Position numbers and translations under genes: made by a program | The notes under the pieces: generated by a model | The model's input: the letters and a program-made list of their open reading frames with translations, nothing else | Told to the model about the DNA's origin: nothing | Databases searched by the model: none | Assembly: GCF_000716715.1 (NCBI RefSeq) | Contig: NZ_JNYJ01000030.1 | Span: forward strand, 124,001 to 188,000 | Length of the DNA stretch: 64,000 bases | Direction of reading: 5' to 3' | Origin: Dactylosporangium aurantiacum | Lineage (GTDB): Bacteria > Actinomycetota > Actinomycetes > Mycobacteriales > Micromonosporaceae | Shown: positions 9,481 to 17,700 of the stretch, piece by piece | Position numbering within the stretch: position 1 is the first letter of the stretch | Layout of the letters: each line of letters opens with the position of its first letter

Positions 9481-9761
9481 CTGGCCGGCGCTGGTCGCCG
9501 CGGTGCGGCTCAGTCGTCGATCTTGCTCCTCGGCCCCGGTGAAGCGTGGACGCCTCAGCCGTGGACCTGTCGGACGCGATCGCGCGGGCGTGGTCCTGGC
9601 CGGACGTGGTCCTGGCCGGGCGTGACCGTCGCCTGGAGTGGTGATCGTGGCCGGGCCACTCGTGCGGCGTGGCGGTTGCCGGTGGGACCCGTGGCTGCCG
9701 CGTGACGGTCGTCGGGTCTGACGGAGTCGGGTGTGCTCCTGGCTGATGAGTGAGCGTTATC

Positions 9762-9865
9762 GGCCGGGATCTTCGCCGGCCGGGGGCTTCGCCGGCCGGG
9801 ATCTTCGCCGGCCGTGGGCTTCGCCGGCCGGGGGCTTCGCCGGCCGGGGGCTTCGCCGGCCGGGG
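9762..9865 (+). repeat. Tandem repeat, 16-nt unit, 6.5 copies
   Basis: Six consecutive 16-nt units of the form GGCCGGGGGCTTCGCC, with GGGAT or GTGGG variants, plus half a unit. Each unit contains a small GGC...GCC self-complementary core, so each could fold as a tiny hairpin. Confidence 0.9.
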
Positions 9866-9900
9866 TCGTCGGGCCGGGCGCTCATCCGCCGTGGCGCACC

Positions 9901-10088
9901 TCAGGTCGTGATCTCGTCAGGTCGTGAGCCCGGTCAGGCGGTGGTCCTGGTCAGGCCGTGGTCCTCGTCAGGCAGGGTCCTCGTCAGGCAGGGTCCTCGT
10001 CAGGCAGGGTCCTCGTCAGGTCGCGGTCCTCGCCAGGTCGCGGTCCTCGCCAGGCGGGGTTCTCGCCAGGCGGGGCGCTCGCCAGGGG
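9901..10088 (+). repeat. Degenerate 16-nt tandem repeat (GTCCTCGTCAGGC type)
   Basis: Roughly eleven units of about 16 nt with the core GGTCCTCGTCAGGCAG. The centre (about 9965-10020) is nearly perfect and the edges drift (GTCAGGTCGCG, GCCAGGCGGGG). The array ends a few bases before the cobS stop codon. Confidence 0.85.
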
Positions 10089-10099
10089 CGTCGCCCCGG

Positions 10100-10849
10100 T
10101 CACGGCGTCGTCGACAGCACCAGCCAGGCCGTCATCGTCGCCAGTTCGACGCAGGCGCCGATCACGTCCCCCGTGACGCCGCCCAGGCGGCGCCGGGCGT
10201 GGAGGGTCAGCGCCCACGCCACGCCCGCGGCCAGCAGCACCGCGAGCGGGCCGCGCACCGGGCCGGCCAGTGCCGCGCCCGCCGCCGCGACCAGCAGTGT
10301 GATAAGCATCACTATCGGCCGGGGGAGGGTCTCAGCGACGAGAGCGCCGAGGCCGTCCGGGCGGGCGGCGGGCAGGCCCGAGCGGCAGGCGATCGTCGCG
10401 CCCAGGCGGCCGGCCGCGGCGCCGGCGGCGACCAGGGCCAGGGCCGTCGGCCACGGGTGGGAGTACACGCTGGTCAGCGCGCTCGCGTCGAGCAGCAGGA
10501 CCGCCGCGATCGCCACCACGCCGAAAGGGCCGATGTCCGACTTTTTCATGATTTCCAGGGCCTTCTCGGAGCCCTGGTACGAGCCGAGCCCGTCCGCGGT
10601 GTCGGCGAGCCCGTCCAGGTGCAGCGCCCGGGTGCACAGGGCCGACAGTGCCACCGTCGCCGCGGCGGCCACCAGCGCGGACGCCCCCGCGGCGCGCAGG
10701 CCGAGGGCCGCGGCCGCCAGTACCGCTCCCAGGAGGAGACCCACCAGGGGGGCGACGGCCATCGCCGTGCGGGCCGTCCCCCGGTCGACCCGCGACACGC
10801 CCAGCGGGGCGACCGTGAAGAGGGTCAGGGCGAGCCTCAGGCCTCCCAC
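10100..10849 (-). CDS. cobS: Adenosylcobinamide-GDP ribazoletransferase (cobalamin synthase)
   Basis: A 249-residue polytopic membrane enzyme that joins adenosylcobinamide-GDP to alpha-ribazole(-phosphate), the last assembly step of cobalamin. The family motif HLDGLADTADGLGS is present with its acidic residues, followed by EKALEIMKKSDIGPFG, also typical. Several hydrophobic segments fill the rest. The GTG start lies inside the end of the upstream CobU-CobT gene (13-nt overlap), pointing to translational coupling and one operon for the nucleotide-loop pathway. Confidence 0.94.
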   Translation of the reverse strand: MGGLRLALTLFTVAPLGVSRVDRGTARTAMAVAPLVGLLLGAVLAAAALGLRAAGASALVAAAATVALSALCTRALHLDGLADTADGLGSYQGSEKALEIMKKSDIGPFGVVAIAAVLLLDASALTSVYSHPWPTALALVAAGAAAGRLGATIACRSGLPAARPDGLGALVAETLPRPIVMLITLLVAAAGAALAGPVRGPLAVLLAAGVAWALTLHARRRLGGVTGDVIGACVELATMTAWLVLSTTP

Positions 10850-12615
10850 GACGGTTTCACGTAGGGCATCTCGGCGGTGGGGGAGTCGGCGACGACCCGC
10901 TGGATCTCCGCCTCGATGCGCTCCTGCTCGGACAGGCCGTCGGCGGGTTCGGTGACCGGCTCGCGGGGCGGGGTCGCCGCGGCCAGGGTCAGCGCCGTGT
11001 TGATCAGCGGCAGCGTGACCAGGGACGTGCCGCCTTCGCCGAGGGCGAGCTTGAGCTGCAGGAACGGGGTCACGCCGAGCACGTCGGCGGCCAGCTTCAC
11101 GGTGGGGTTCTCGCCGTGGTCGGCCATGAGCAGCCAGTGCCGGGTCTGCGCGCCGTAGTCACGGGCGACCAGACCGGCGGCGATGCCGACCGGGCCGTCG
11201 ACCATGACGGGCAGCCGCCGGGACGCGGCGCCGAGCAGGATGCCGGTGGCGACCGCGATGTCGCCGCCGCCGAGCATCGACAGCACGGTGTGCGGCTCGC
11301 GGCTGCGGGCGCGGATGCGGTGCCGGGCGTCGCGGATCGCGCCGACCTTGCGGATCCAGGCGGCGTCGTCGACGAACCCGGACGCGTCGACGACCCGGCC
11401 GAGCAGCGCGGCCGGTTCGCCGCCGGTGAGGACCGCCACGATGGCCGCGGCCGCCGCGTCGGAGCCGGCTCCGCAGGCGGCCAGGACGAGCAGGTCGACG
11501 CCCTCGTTGGCGGCGGCGTCGGCGAGCCGCCAGCCGAGGGTCAGCGCCGCGTCGACGCTGCCGTCGTCGAGGGAGTCGTGCAGCTCCGCCGGGCCCGCCT
11601 CGGGGCAGTCGATCGCCTGCACGCTGGCGCCGGCGGTCGCGGCCAGCAGCGCCAGGGTGCCGGTGCCCTCTACGACGTCCTGGAGGCGCTGGTCGGCGGC
11701 GGCGGCGGAGTCGCCGGCGGCGAACGCGCCGGTCCGGTCGCCGCGCAGGACCAGGACCCGCGGCTGCTGCCACGGGCGCGGGTCGGGCCGGCCCTGAGTG
11801 CCGCCGGCGAAGCGCACGACGGGGACCAGGCCGCCGAGGCCGGCGCCGTTGAGCTTGAGCGTGAGCAGCCGGTCCGCGGCCTCGGCCGCGGTCGACTCGT
11901 CGGGCAGCGGCAGCTCCATGCCCGGCTGGAACGACAGGGTCTCCCCGCCGTCGGCCGTGGACAGCACCGCCCCGGCGACCGCGCCGGAGAACTCGAACGG
12001 GGTCGTGTCGGCAGGGCGGGCGCCGGCGTCAAAAGCGGCGAACCGGCCGCCGGCGTGCCCGACCGCCTCGCCGCCGCGCAGCCAGGTGACCTCGCCGGCG
12101 ACGACCATCGCGACCCCGTCGCTGGCGGCCGCGACCCGCTGGTTGAGCGTGCCGTTGGCGTCGGCGAACGTCCGCCCCGCCTGCGTGACCGGCATGACCG
12201 CGAACCCGACCTCGGGCGCGACCATCACCAGCAGCGCGGCCGGGCAGCCGCGGACCGCGTCGGCGAGCGCGGCGATGCGGTCGTCGAGGGCGTGCGGGTC
12301 GGACCAGTCGCCGGTGCTGTCGAACAGCGCGGTGAGCCACCCGCCGAGGTCGTCGACGAGCAGGACGTCCTCGGGCTTCGCCGCGTGCAGCAGGTCGGCG
12401 AGGCGCTCCGGGTCGGTGCCGATCTCCTCGGTGCTCCACCCGGCGGGCCGCCGCTCACGGTGTCTGGCCAGCCGCGCCGACCAGGCCTCGTCGGACAGGC
12501 CGCCCGGCAGCTCGGGCGCGGTCGCGACGTAACGCACCCGCTCCGCGTCCGCGACGAGCGACTCCGCCACTTCCGACTTCCCGGACCGGATTCCACCGAG
12601 CACCAGCAACCGCAT
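10837..12615 (-). CDS. cobT: CobU-CobT fusion (cobinamide kinase/guanylyltransferase plus DMB phosphoribosyltransferase)
   Basis: A 592-residue fusion. The N-terminal ~190 residues are CobU: the P-loop GGIRSGKS (residues 7-14), VATAP, HRERRPAGWSTEE and LLVDDLGGWL match the kinase/guanylyltransferase. The C-terminal half is CobT, which makes alpha-ribazole phosphate from dimethylbenzimidazole: it has GSDAAAAA, LGGGDIAVATG, LPVMVDGPVGIAAGL and LALGEGG near the end, where the catalytic Glu of CobT is expected. A ~100-residue poorly conserved linker joins them. With cobS it covers the lower-ligand loop. A TAAAGT box 7 nt upstream of the ATG suggests a leaderless start. I see no cobalamin riboswitch in the short upstream gap. 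Confidence 0.9.
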   Translation of the reverse strand: MRLLVLGGIRSGKSEVAESLVADAERVRYVATAPELPGGLSDEAWSARLARHRERRPAGWSTEEIGTDPERLADLLHAAKPEDVLLVDDLGGWLTALFDSTGDWSDPHALDDRIAALADAVRGCPAALLVMVAPEVGFAVMPVTQAGRTFADANGTLNQRVAAASDGVAMVVAGEVTWLRGGEAVGHAGGRFAAFDAGARPADTTPFEFSGAVAGAVLSTADGGETLSFQPGMELPLPDESTAAEAADRLLTLKLNGAGLGGLVPVVRFAGGTQGRPDPRPWQQPRVLVLRGDRTGAFAAGDSAAAADQRLQDVVEGTGTLALLAATAGASVQAIDCPEAGPAELHDSLDDGSVDAALTLGWRLADAAANEGVDLLVLAACGAGSDAAAAAIVAVLTGGEPAALLGRVVDASGFVDDAAWIRKVGAIRDARHRIRARSREPHTVLSMLGGGDIAVATGILLGAASRRLPVMVDGPVGIAAGLVARDYGAQTRHWLLMADHGENPTVKLAADVLGVTPFLQLKLALGEGGTSLVTLPLINTALTLAAATPPREPVTEPADGLSEQERIEAEIQRVVADSPTAEMPYVKPSWEA

Positions 12616-12622
12616 GCCCCGT

Positions 12623-12628
12623 ACTTTA
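12623..12628 (-). promoter_or_regulatory. -10 box of the cobU-cobT gene
   Basis: TAAAGT on the minus strand, 7 nt from the ATG, with no ribosome-binding site. Fits leaderless transcription. Confidence 0.55.
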
Positions 12629-12682
12629 TGGCCCGGGGTTCACTTTCCGGTGGCCGGCATCGGCACTCGGCCGTCAGCCCGA

Positions 12683-12688
12683 TACGCT
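12683..12688 (+). promoter_or_regulatory. Candidate -10 box for the small hypothetical gene and protease
   Basis: TACGCT about 33 nt before the ATG of the 66-residue protein, divergent from the cobU-cobT promoter. I could not identify a matching -35 element. Confidence 0.3.
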
Positions 12689-12721
12689 CGAAACTACCTA
12701 CCTGGGACGGGAGCGTGACTG

Positions 12722-12922
12722 ATGGCGTGGACATGGCAGTTCGAAGACGCTGAGAGCCGGGCGGTCGACGGCCCGAACGAGGCGTTTTCCAGCCAGTCCG
12801 ACGCGGAGTCCTGGCTCGGCCAGAGCTGGCGTGAGCTGGTCGCCAAGGGCGCGACGACGGCGATCCTGACCGAGGACGATCGCACGGAGTACAAGATGAG
12901 CCTGCTGCCGGCGGGAGGCTGA
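12722..12922 (+). CDS. Small conserved hypothetical protein (66 aa)
   Basis: A 66-residue acidic, Trp-containing soluble protein with no recognised domain. It reads like a compact alpha/beta fold with the pattern WQFEDAES...DAESWLGQSWREL...AILTEDD. A GGGAG lies 10-15 nt before the ATG. The site-2-type protease gene starts 5 nt after its stop, so the two are very likely co-transcribed. The function is unknown; the coupling hints at a role near the protease but does not prove it. Confidence 0.75.
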   Translation: MAWTWQFEDAESRAVDGPNEAFSSQSDAESWLGQSWRELVAKGATTAILTEDDRTEYKMSLLPAGG

Positions 12923-12927
12923 GGCGC

Positions 12928-13704
12928 ATGTCGTACGGCCGCGTCTCGGCGCTGCCCCGCGAGGCGTTCCGGCCCAGTGCGCTGTTCCTCGGCATCGTCG
13001 CGCTGTTCGCGGTCGCCGGTTGGATGACCTGGACCGGCTTCGGCAACGTGCAGATCGACGTGTTCCTCTTCGTCGCCGCCGGCTGGACGATCTCGCTGTG
13101 CCTGCACGAGTACGCGCACGCCCTCGTCGCGTACCGGGGCGGCGACCACGACGTGGCGCACCGCGGCTACCTGACGCTCGACCCGACGAAGTACACGCAC
13201 CCGCTGCTGTCCTTCGTGCTGCCGGTGGTGTTCCTGCTGCTCGGCGGCATCGGCCTGCCGGGCGGGGCGGTGTGGGTCAACCACTCGGTGATCCGCAGCC
13301 GGGTCGTGGACAGCCTGATCAGCTTCGCCGGGCCGGCCACCAACCTGCTGTTCGCGGTGGTGCTGATCGTGCCGTTCAGCCTCGGTCTGGACGCCGGCGG
13401 CGACCCCGCGTTCTGGGCGGCGCTGGCGTTCCTGGCGTTCCTGCAGCTGACCGCGAGCATCCTCAACTTCGTGCCGATGCCGGGCGTCGACGGCGGCAAC
13501 CTGCTGTTCCCGTGGCTCAGCCCGCAGTGGCAGCGCGGCTTCAACCACGTCGCGCCGTACGGGATGCTGCTGCTCATCGCGCTGCTGTGGTCGCCGGTGA
13601 TCGGCGGCTGGTTCTTCGAGGTCGTCTACGCCCTCGGCGACGCGCTCGGCCTGCCGTCCTACCTGGCCTCCGACGGCTACCAGCTGTTCAAGTTCTGGTC
13701 ATGA
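12928..13704 (+). CDS. Site-2-protease-family (M50) membrane metalloprotease
   Basis: A 258-residue integral membrane protein with the zinc motif HEYAH (His60, Glu61, His64) in an early transmembrane helix. The third ligand region NFVPMPGVDGGN (Asp188) lies in a later helix, and GPATNLLFA sits between them. This is the M50 layout; relatives cleave substrates within or near membranes, often in regulated intramembrane proteolysis. There is no PDZ domain, so it is the short form. It is tightly linked to the preceding 66-residue gene and ends at a very strong terminator. Confidence 0.87.
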   Translation: MSYGRVSALPREAFRPSALFLGIVALFAVAGWMTWTGFGNVQIDVFLFVAAGWTISLCLHEYAHALVAYRGGDHDVAHRGYLTLDPTKYTHPLLSFVLPVVFLLLGGIGLPGGAVWVNHSVIRSRVVDSLISFAGPATNLLFAVVLIVPFSLGLDAGGDPAFWAALAFLAFLQLTASILNFVPMPGVDGGNLLFPWLSPQWQRGFNHVAPYGMLLLIALLWSPVIGGWFFEVVYALGDALGLPSYLASDGYQLFKFWS

Positions 13705-13709
13705 CGCAC

Positions 13710-13745
13710 GGAACAGGGGGCCGCGGACACGCGGCCCCCTGTTCC
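13710..13745. terminator. Strong bidirectional terminator hairpin
   Basis: Perfect 16-bp stem (GGAACAGGGGGCCGCG and its complement) with a 4-nt loop, six bases after the protease stop and just before the stop of the convergent aldo/keto reductase. Confidence 0.85.
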
Positions 13746-13750
13746 ACCGG

Positions 13751-14749
13751 TCACGGACGCTGCGCGGGGCTCTGCGTGCGGTTCGGGTCGCGCTCCACGA
13801 CCGGCTCCAGCACCTCGTCGATCCGCTTCAGCAGCTCCGCGTCGAGCTTCACGCCGGCCGCCTTCACGTTGTCCTGCAGCTGCTCGGGGCGGGTCGCGCC
13901 GACGATCGCCGAGGACACGTTCGGGTTCTGCAGCACCCACGCGATGCCCAGCTGGGCCATGCTCAGCCCGGCCTGCTCCGCGAGCGGCTTGAGCTGCTGC
14001 ACCGCGGTCAGGACCTCGTCGCGCAGCAGCACCGAGATGAAGCTGGCGCCGGACTTCTCATCGGTGGCCCGGGACCCCTCCGGCGGCGGCTGGCCCGGCA
14101 GGTACTTGCCGGTGAGCACGCCCTGGGCGAGCGGCGACCACACGATCTGCCCGATCCCGAGCTCCTGCGACGCCGGGACGACCTCGGCCTCGATGACCCG
14201 GTACAGCGCCGAGTACTGCGGCTGGTTGGACACCAGCTGGATCTTGAGGTCCTTCGCGAGGGCGGCCGCCTCGCGGATCTCGTCGGCCCGCCACTCCGAC
14301 ACGCCGATGTAGTGGGCCTTGCCGCTGTGCACGACGTCGGCGAACGCCTGCATGGTCTCTTCGAGCGGGGTGGCGTAGTCGTAGCGGTGCGCCTGGTACA
14401 GGTCGACGTAGTCGGTCTGCAGCCGGCGCAGCGAGCCGTTGATCGACTCGAGGATGTGCTTGCGGGACAGGCCCCGGTCGTTGCGGCCCGGCCCGGTCGG
14501 CCAGTAGACCTTGGTGAAGATCTCCAGGCCCTCGCGGCGCTGCCCCTTCAGGGCGTCGCCGAGCACCGCCTCCGCCCGGGTGCCGGCGTAGACGTCGGCG
14601 GTGTCGAAGGTGGTGATGCCGAGGTCGAGGGCGGCGTGGACGCAAGCGGTGGCCTGGTCCGCCTCGACCTGTGAGCCATGGGTGATCCAGTTGCCGTACG
14701 AGATCTCGCTGACGAGCATCCCGGACCGGCCGAGGTGACGAAACTCCAT
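13751..14749 (-). CDS. Aldo/keto reductase, KCNAB/YghZ-like
   Basis: A 332-residue NADPH-dependent aldo/keto reductase barrel. The catalytic tetrad is visible: Asp and Tyr in FDTADVYAGT, Lys in FTKVYWP and His in YQAHRYD. IGVSEW, SNQPQYSALYR and the C-terminal SAIVGATRPEQLQDN are characteristic of the group related to voltage-gated K+ channel beta subunits. The physiological substrate is unknown; relatives reduce small aldehydes such as methylglyoxal. The ATG at 14749 is used because the conserved FRHLGRSG strand starts at once. Confidence 0.9.
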   Translation of the reverse strand: MEFRHLGRSGMLVSEISYGNWITHGSQVEADQATACVHAALDLGITTFDTADVYAGTRAEAVLGDALKGQRREGLEIFTKVYWPTGPGRNDRGLSRKHILESINGSLRRLQTDYVDLYQAHRYDYATPLEETMQAFADVVHSGKAHYIGVSEWRADEIREAAALAKDLKIQLVSNQPQYSALYRVIEAEVVPASQELGIGQIVWSPLAQGVLTGKYLPGQPPPEGSRATDEKSGASFISVLLRDEVLTAVQQLKPLAEQAGLSMAQLGIAWVLQNPNVSSAIVGATRPEQLQDNVKAAGVKLDAELLKRIDEVLEPVVERDPNRTQSPAQRP

Positions 14750-14787
14750 ACCCTCTTGCTTACAGGACCGGGCGCCCCGGTGTGCAA

Positions 14788-17700
14788 CTACATGACCGGC
14801 CGGGTGTCCGCGAGCAGCCGGTCGATCTCGTCCGTCACGCCCGTCCGGCTCGGGAACGTCGCCTCGATCACGGTCCGGCCGCGCCGGTCGAGCGCCCCCC
14901 ACCGCTGCGCGTCGTCCGCGAACAGGAACGCGACCGGGTGGATCATCAGCGTGTGGTGCACCGGCGGGACCAGGACCCGGCCCGAGCGGTCCACGACACC
15001 CTTCCGCCCGTCCAGGGACACCACGGCGAGACCTTCGTCACTGAAGCCGTCGATGTACCGGCCGTCGAGCAGCGCGGTGGCGAAGCCGTCGTACTGGAAC
15101 GACACCACGACCCGGCCGACGCTGTCGACGGCGCCCCAGTGCTCGCCGCGCCGGACCGCCGCGACGCCCCGGCGGAACGGGCGCACGTCGTCGAACCCGG
15201 TCGAGATGAGCACCGCGTTGGTCTTGTCGATCGCGATCCACCGGTTCGTGCCGTCCTGGGACACCCAGGCGACACCGTCGGAGAAGCTGCCGACGCCCAG
15301 GTACCCGGCGGCCGGCTCGATGAGCAGCTTGCCGGTGTCGTCGATCAGCTCCCACGTCTCGGAGCCCTGCCGCTGCACCCACGCGACCCCGTCGCGGAAC
15401 GGCTGCACGTCCACGTAGCCGGGGCCGATGCAGAAGTTGCCGTCGGGTTCGATGTACCCCCAGCGCTGGGTCTGCTCGTCGAACGCCGGCGCCGGCGGCT
15501 TGCGGATCTGCAGGATCTCCTCGCGGCTGCGCGGGTAGGGACCCCAGCCCTTCTCCGCGACCCGCCGGAACACCGCGTCCAAGGCCAGCTCGGTCTGCGC
15601 GATGAGCTCCGGGTCCTCCTCCTTGCGCAGGTCGAGGGCCCGTTCGAAGTGGTTGCACGCCTCCATGTAGCGGCCCTGGTCGTACGCGCACTTGCCGGCG
15701 TGCTGGTGCATGGTGGCGCGCAGCCGGTCCGGCAGCTCGCTGCTGTTGGCGAGCGTGAACAGCCGGTCGGCCTCCTCGAACTCCTCCCGCCACTGCAGCA
15801 CGTGCGCGAGCCGGGCCTGCGCGATCGCGATGCGGCGCAGCTCACCGGTCGCCTCGGCGTGCGCGAGGGCGAGCTTGCCGTCGGCGAACGCCTTCGGCAG
15901 GTCACCGAGGATCCGCGACACGACCGCCCGCAGGCTCAGCAGGCGCGCCCTGGTCGGGTTGTCGGCGACGCCGTTGAGCTTGCCGGTCAGCTGGTCCCGG
16001 ATCTCGGTGAGCTCCTGGACCTCGTCACCCTCGATCTGCTCGCGCAGCGTGTCGGGGTCGAACCGCCACACGTACCCGGCGAGGACCTGCTCCGGGTCGG
16101 GACCGGCGGTCTCCTCCGGGGCACTGCGGGCCGCGGGCGCCGGCGACGTCGGCAGCAGCGCGGCCAGCTCCGCCGGGAAGCCTTCCGCGCCGGGCCGCAC
16201 GATCGGCAGGTAGCCGGTGGCCTGCAGCCCGTCGACGCCGGCACCGGTGAGCGGCGCCGAGCGGTAGGCGTCCATGGCGGTCTGTTGCACAGCGGCTGCC
16301 CCCTCCTGTTCCGGCTGCTGCTCCGGTACGGCCACCGCCGCGGCTCCCGTCTCCCCGCCTCCGGCGGGCCCGAACGCGTTGAACGGCACATCCGGCGTCA
16401 CCAGCGGCGGCGCGCTCAACGGCGCCACCGTCACCACCGGCAGCTCGCCCTCGACCGCCACCGGCTCCGCCGGCACCTGCGGCGCTCCCTGACCGGGCTG
16501 CGGCTGGCCGGCCACCGGTGGCTGTTGCGCCGGTACGGGCGGCTGCGCCTGAGCGGGTGCCTGCGCGTGGCTCGGAGGCTGCGCGTGGCTCGGAGGCTGC
16601 GCGTGGGCGGGCGGCACCGCTGAAACCGGGGCCGCAGAGACCGGAACCGAGGACACGGGCGCCACCGACACGGGTGCCGACGAGACCGGCGCCGACGACA
16701 CGGGTGCCGCCGAGACGGGCGCGGCCGACACGGGTGCCGACGAGACCGGCCGGTTGCTCGGGTCGTCCTGCCAGCCGTGGCCGGGCAGGGGTGACTGCGG
16801 CGCCGACGAGACGGGCGCCGACGAGACGGGCGCGGACGACACAGGCGCCGACGACACCGGGGCGGAAGACACGGGTGCCGAGGAGACCGGCCGGTCCGCC
16901 AGGTCCCGGTCGTCGCGCACCGGCTGCACCGGCGCCCCGTACGTCCGCGGCCCCGGCGCACCCTGCGCGGCCGCGCCGTACGTGCGTCCCTGCGCCGGCG
17001 GCGGGCCCTGCTGGGCGGGGGCGCCGTAGACGGTGGAGCGGCCCTGGCCGCCGTACGTCGTGCCGGCCGGCGGAGCGCTCATCGGCGCGTCGGCCGGGGG
17101 AGCGCCGTAGACCGTGGCCCGGCCGGCGCTGGGCGCGGCGGCGGCGCCGCGGCGCACCCGGGGGACCTCGTCGGTCGGCTCGTCGAGCGCGGGGTTGCGG
17201 GGCCGGCCCTGCTGCGGGCGGCCGTACCCGGCCGGCGGGCCGTCATAGCCGCGCCGGTCGTCGTAACCACCGTCATACCCGCGGCCGCCGTCGTGCCCGC
17301 GCCGGTCGTCGTAGCCCCGGCGGTCGTCGTACCCGCCGTCGTGCCCGCGACGCTCGTCGTAACCGCGCCGGTCGTCGTAGCCGCGCGGGTCGTCGTGACG
17401 CCGCCGGTCGTCGTAGGGGCCGTCGTAGCCGCGCCGGGGGTCGCCGTCGTGCCCGCGGCGCTCGTCGAAGGCGCCGTCACGCCCGCGCCGGTCGTCGAAG
17501 CCGCGGGCGTCGTCATGGCCCCGCCGGTCGTCGTGCCCCCGGCGGTCGTCGTGGCCGCGCCGGTCGTCGTAGCCGCGCGGGTCGTCGTGACGCCGCCGGT
17601 CGTCGTAGGGGCCGTCGTAGCCGCGCCGCGGGTCGTGGCCGCCGTCGTGCCCGCGCCGGTCGTCGTAGCCGCGGCGGTCGTCGTGCCCCTGCTGCGGGTG

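Larger units (their letters stand above)
9138..10099. other. Gene-free repeat-rich spacer between gcvT and cobS
   Basis: About 960 nt between two convergent genes. It holds a hairpin just after gcvT and three arrays of short tandem repeats (33-nt units, then two types of 16-nt units), described separately. The small open frames inside are built only from repeat units and lack start signals, so I call no gene here. I see no clear structure in 9196-9365 or 9481-9760. Confidence 0.7.

Noticed and set aside
9762..10088. Possible CRISPR array
   Set aside because: Units are 16 nt, contiguous and have no unique spacers, and no cas gene is in the window. It is a simple tandem repeat.
9138..10099. 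Cobalamin riboswitch or small RNA near cobS
   Set aside because: The region is downstream of cobS, not upstream, and is made of tandem repeats. The gap upstream of cobU-cobT is too short for a B12 riboswitch.
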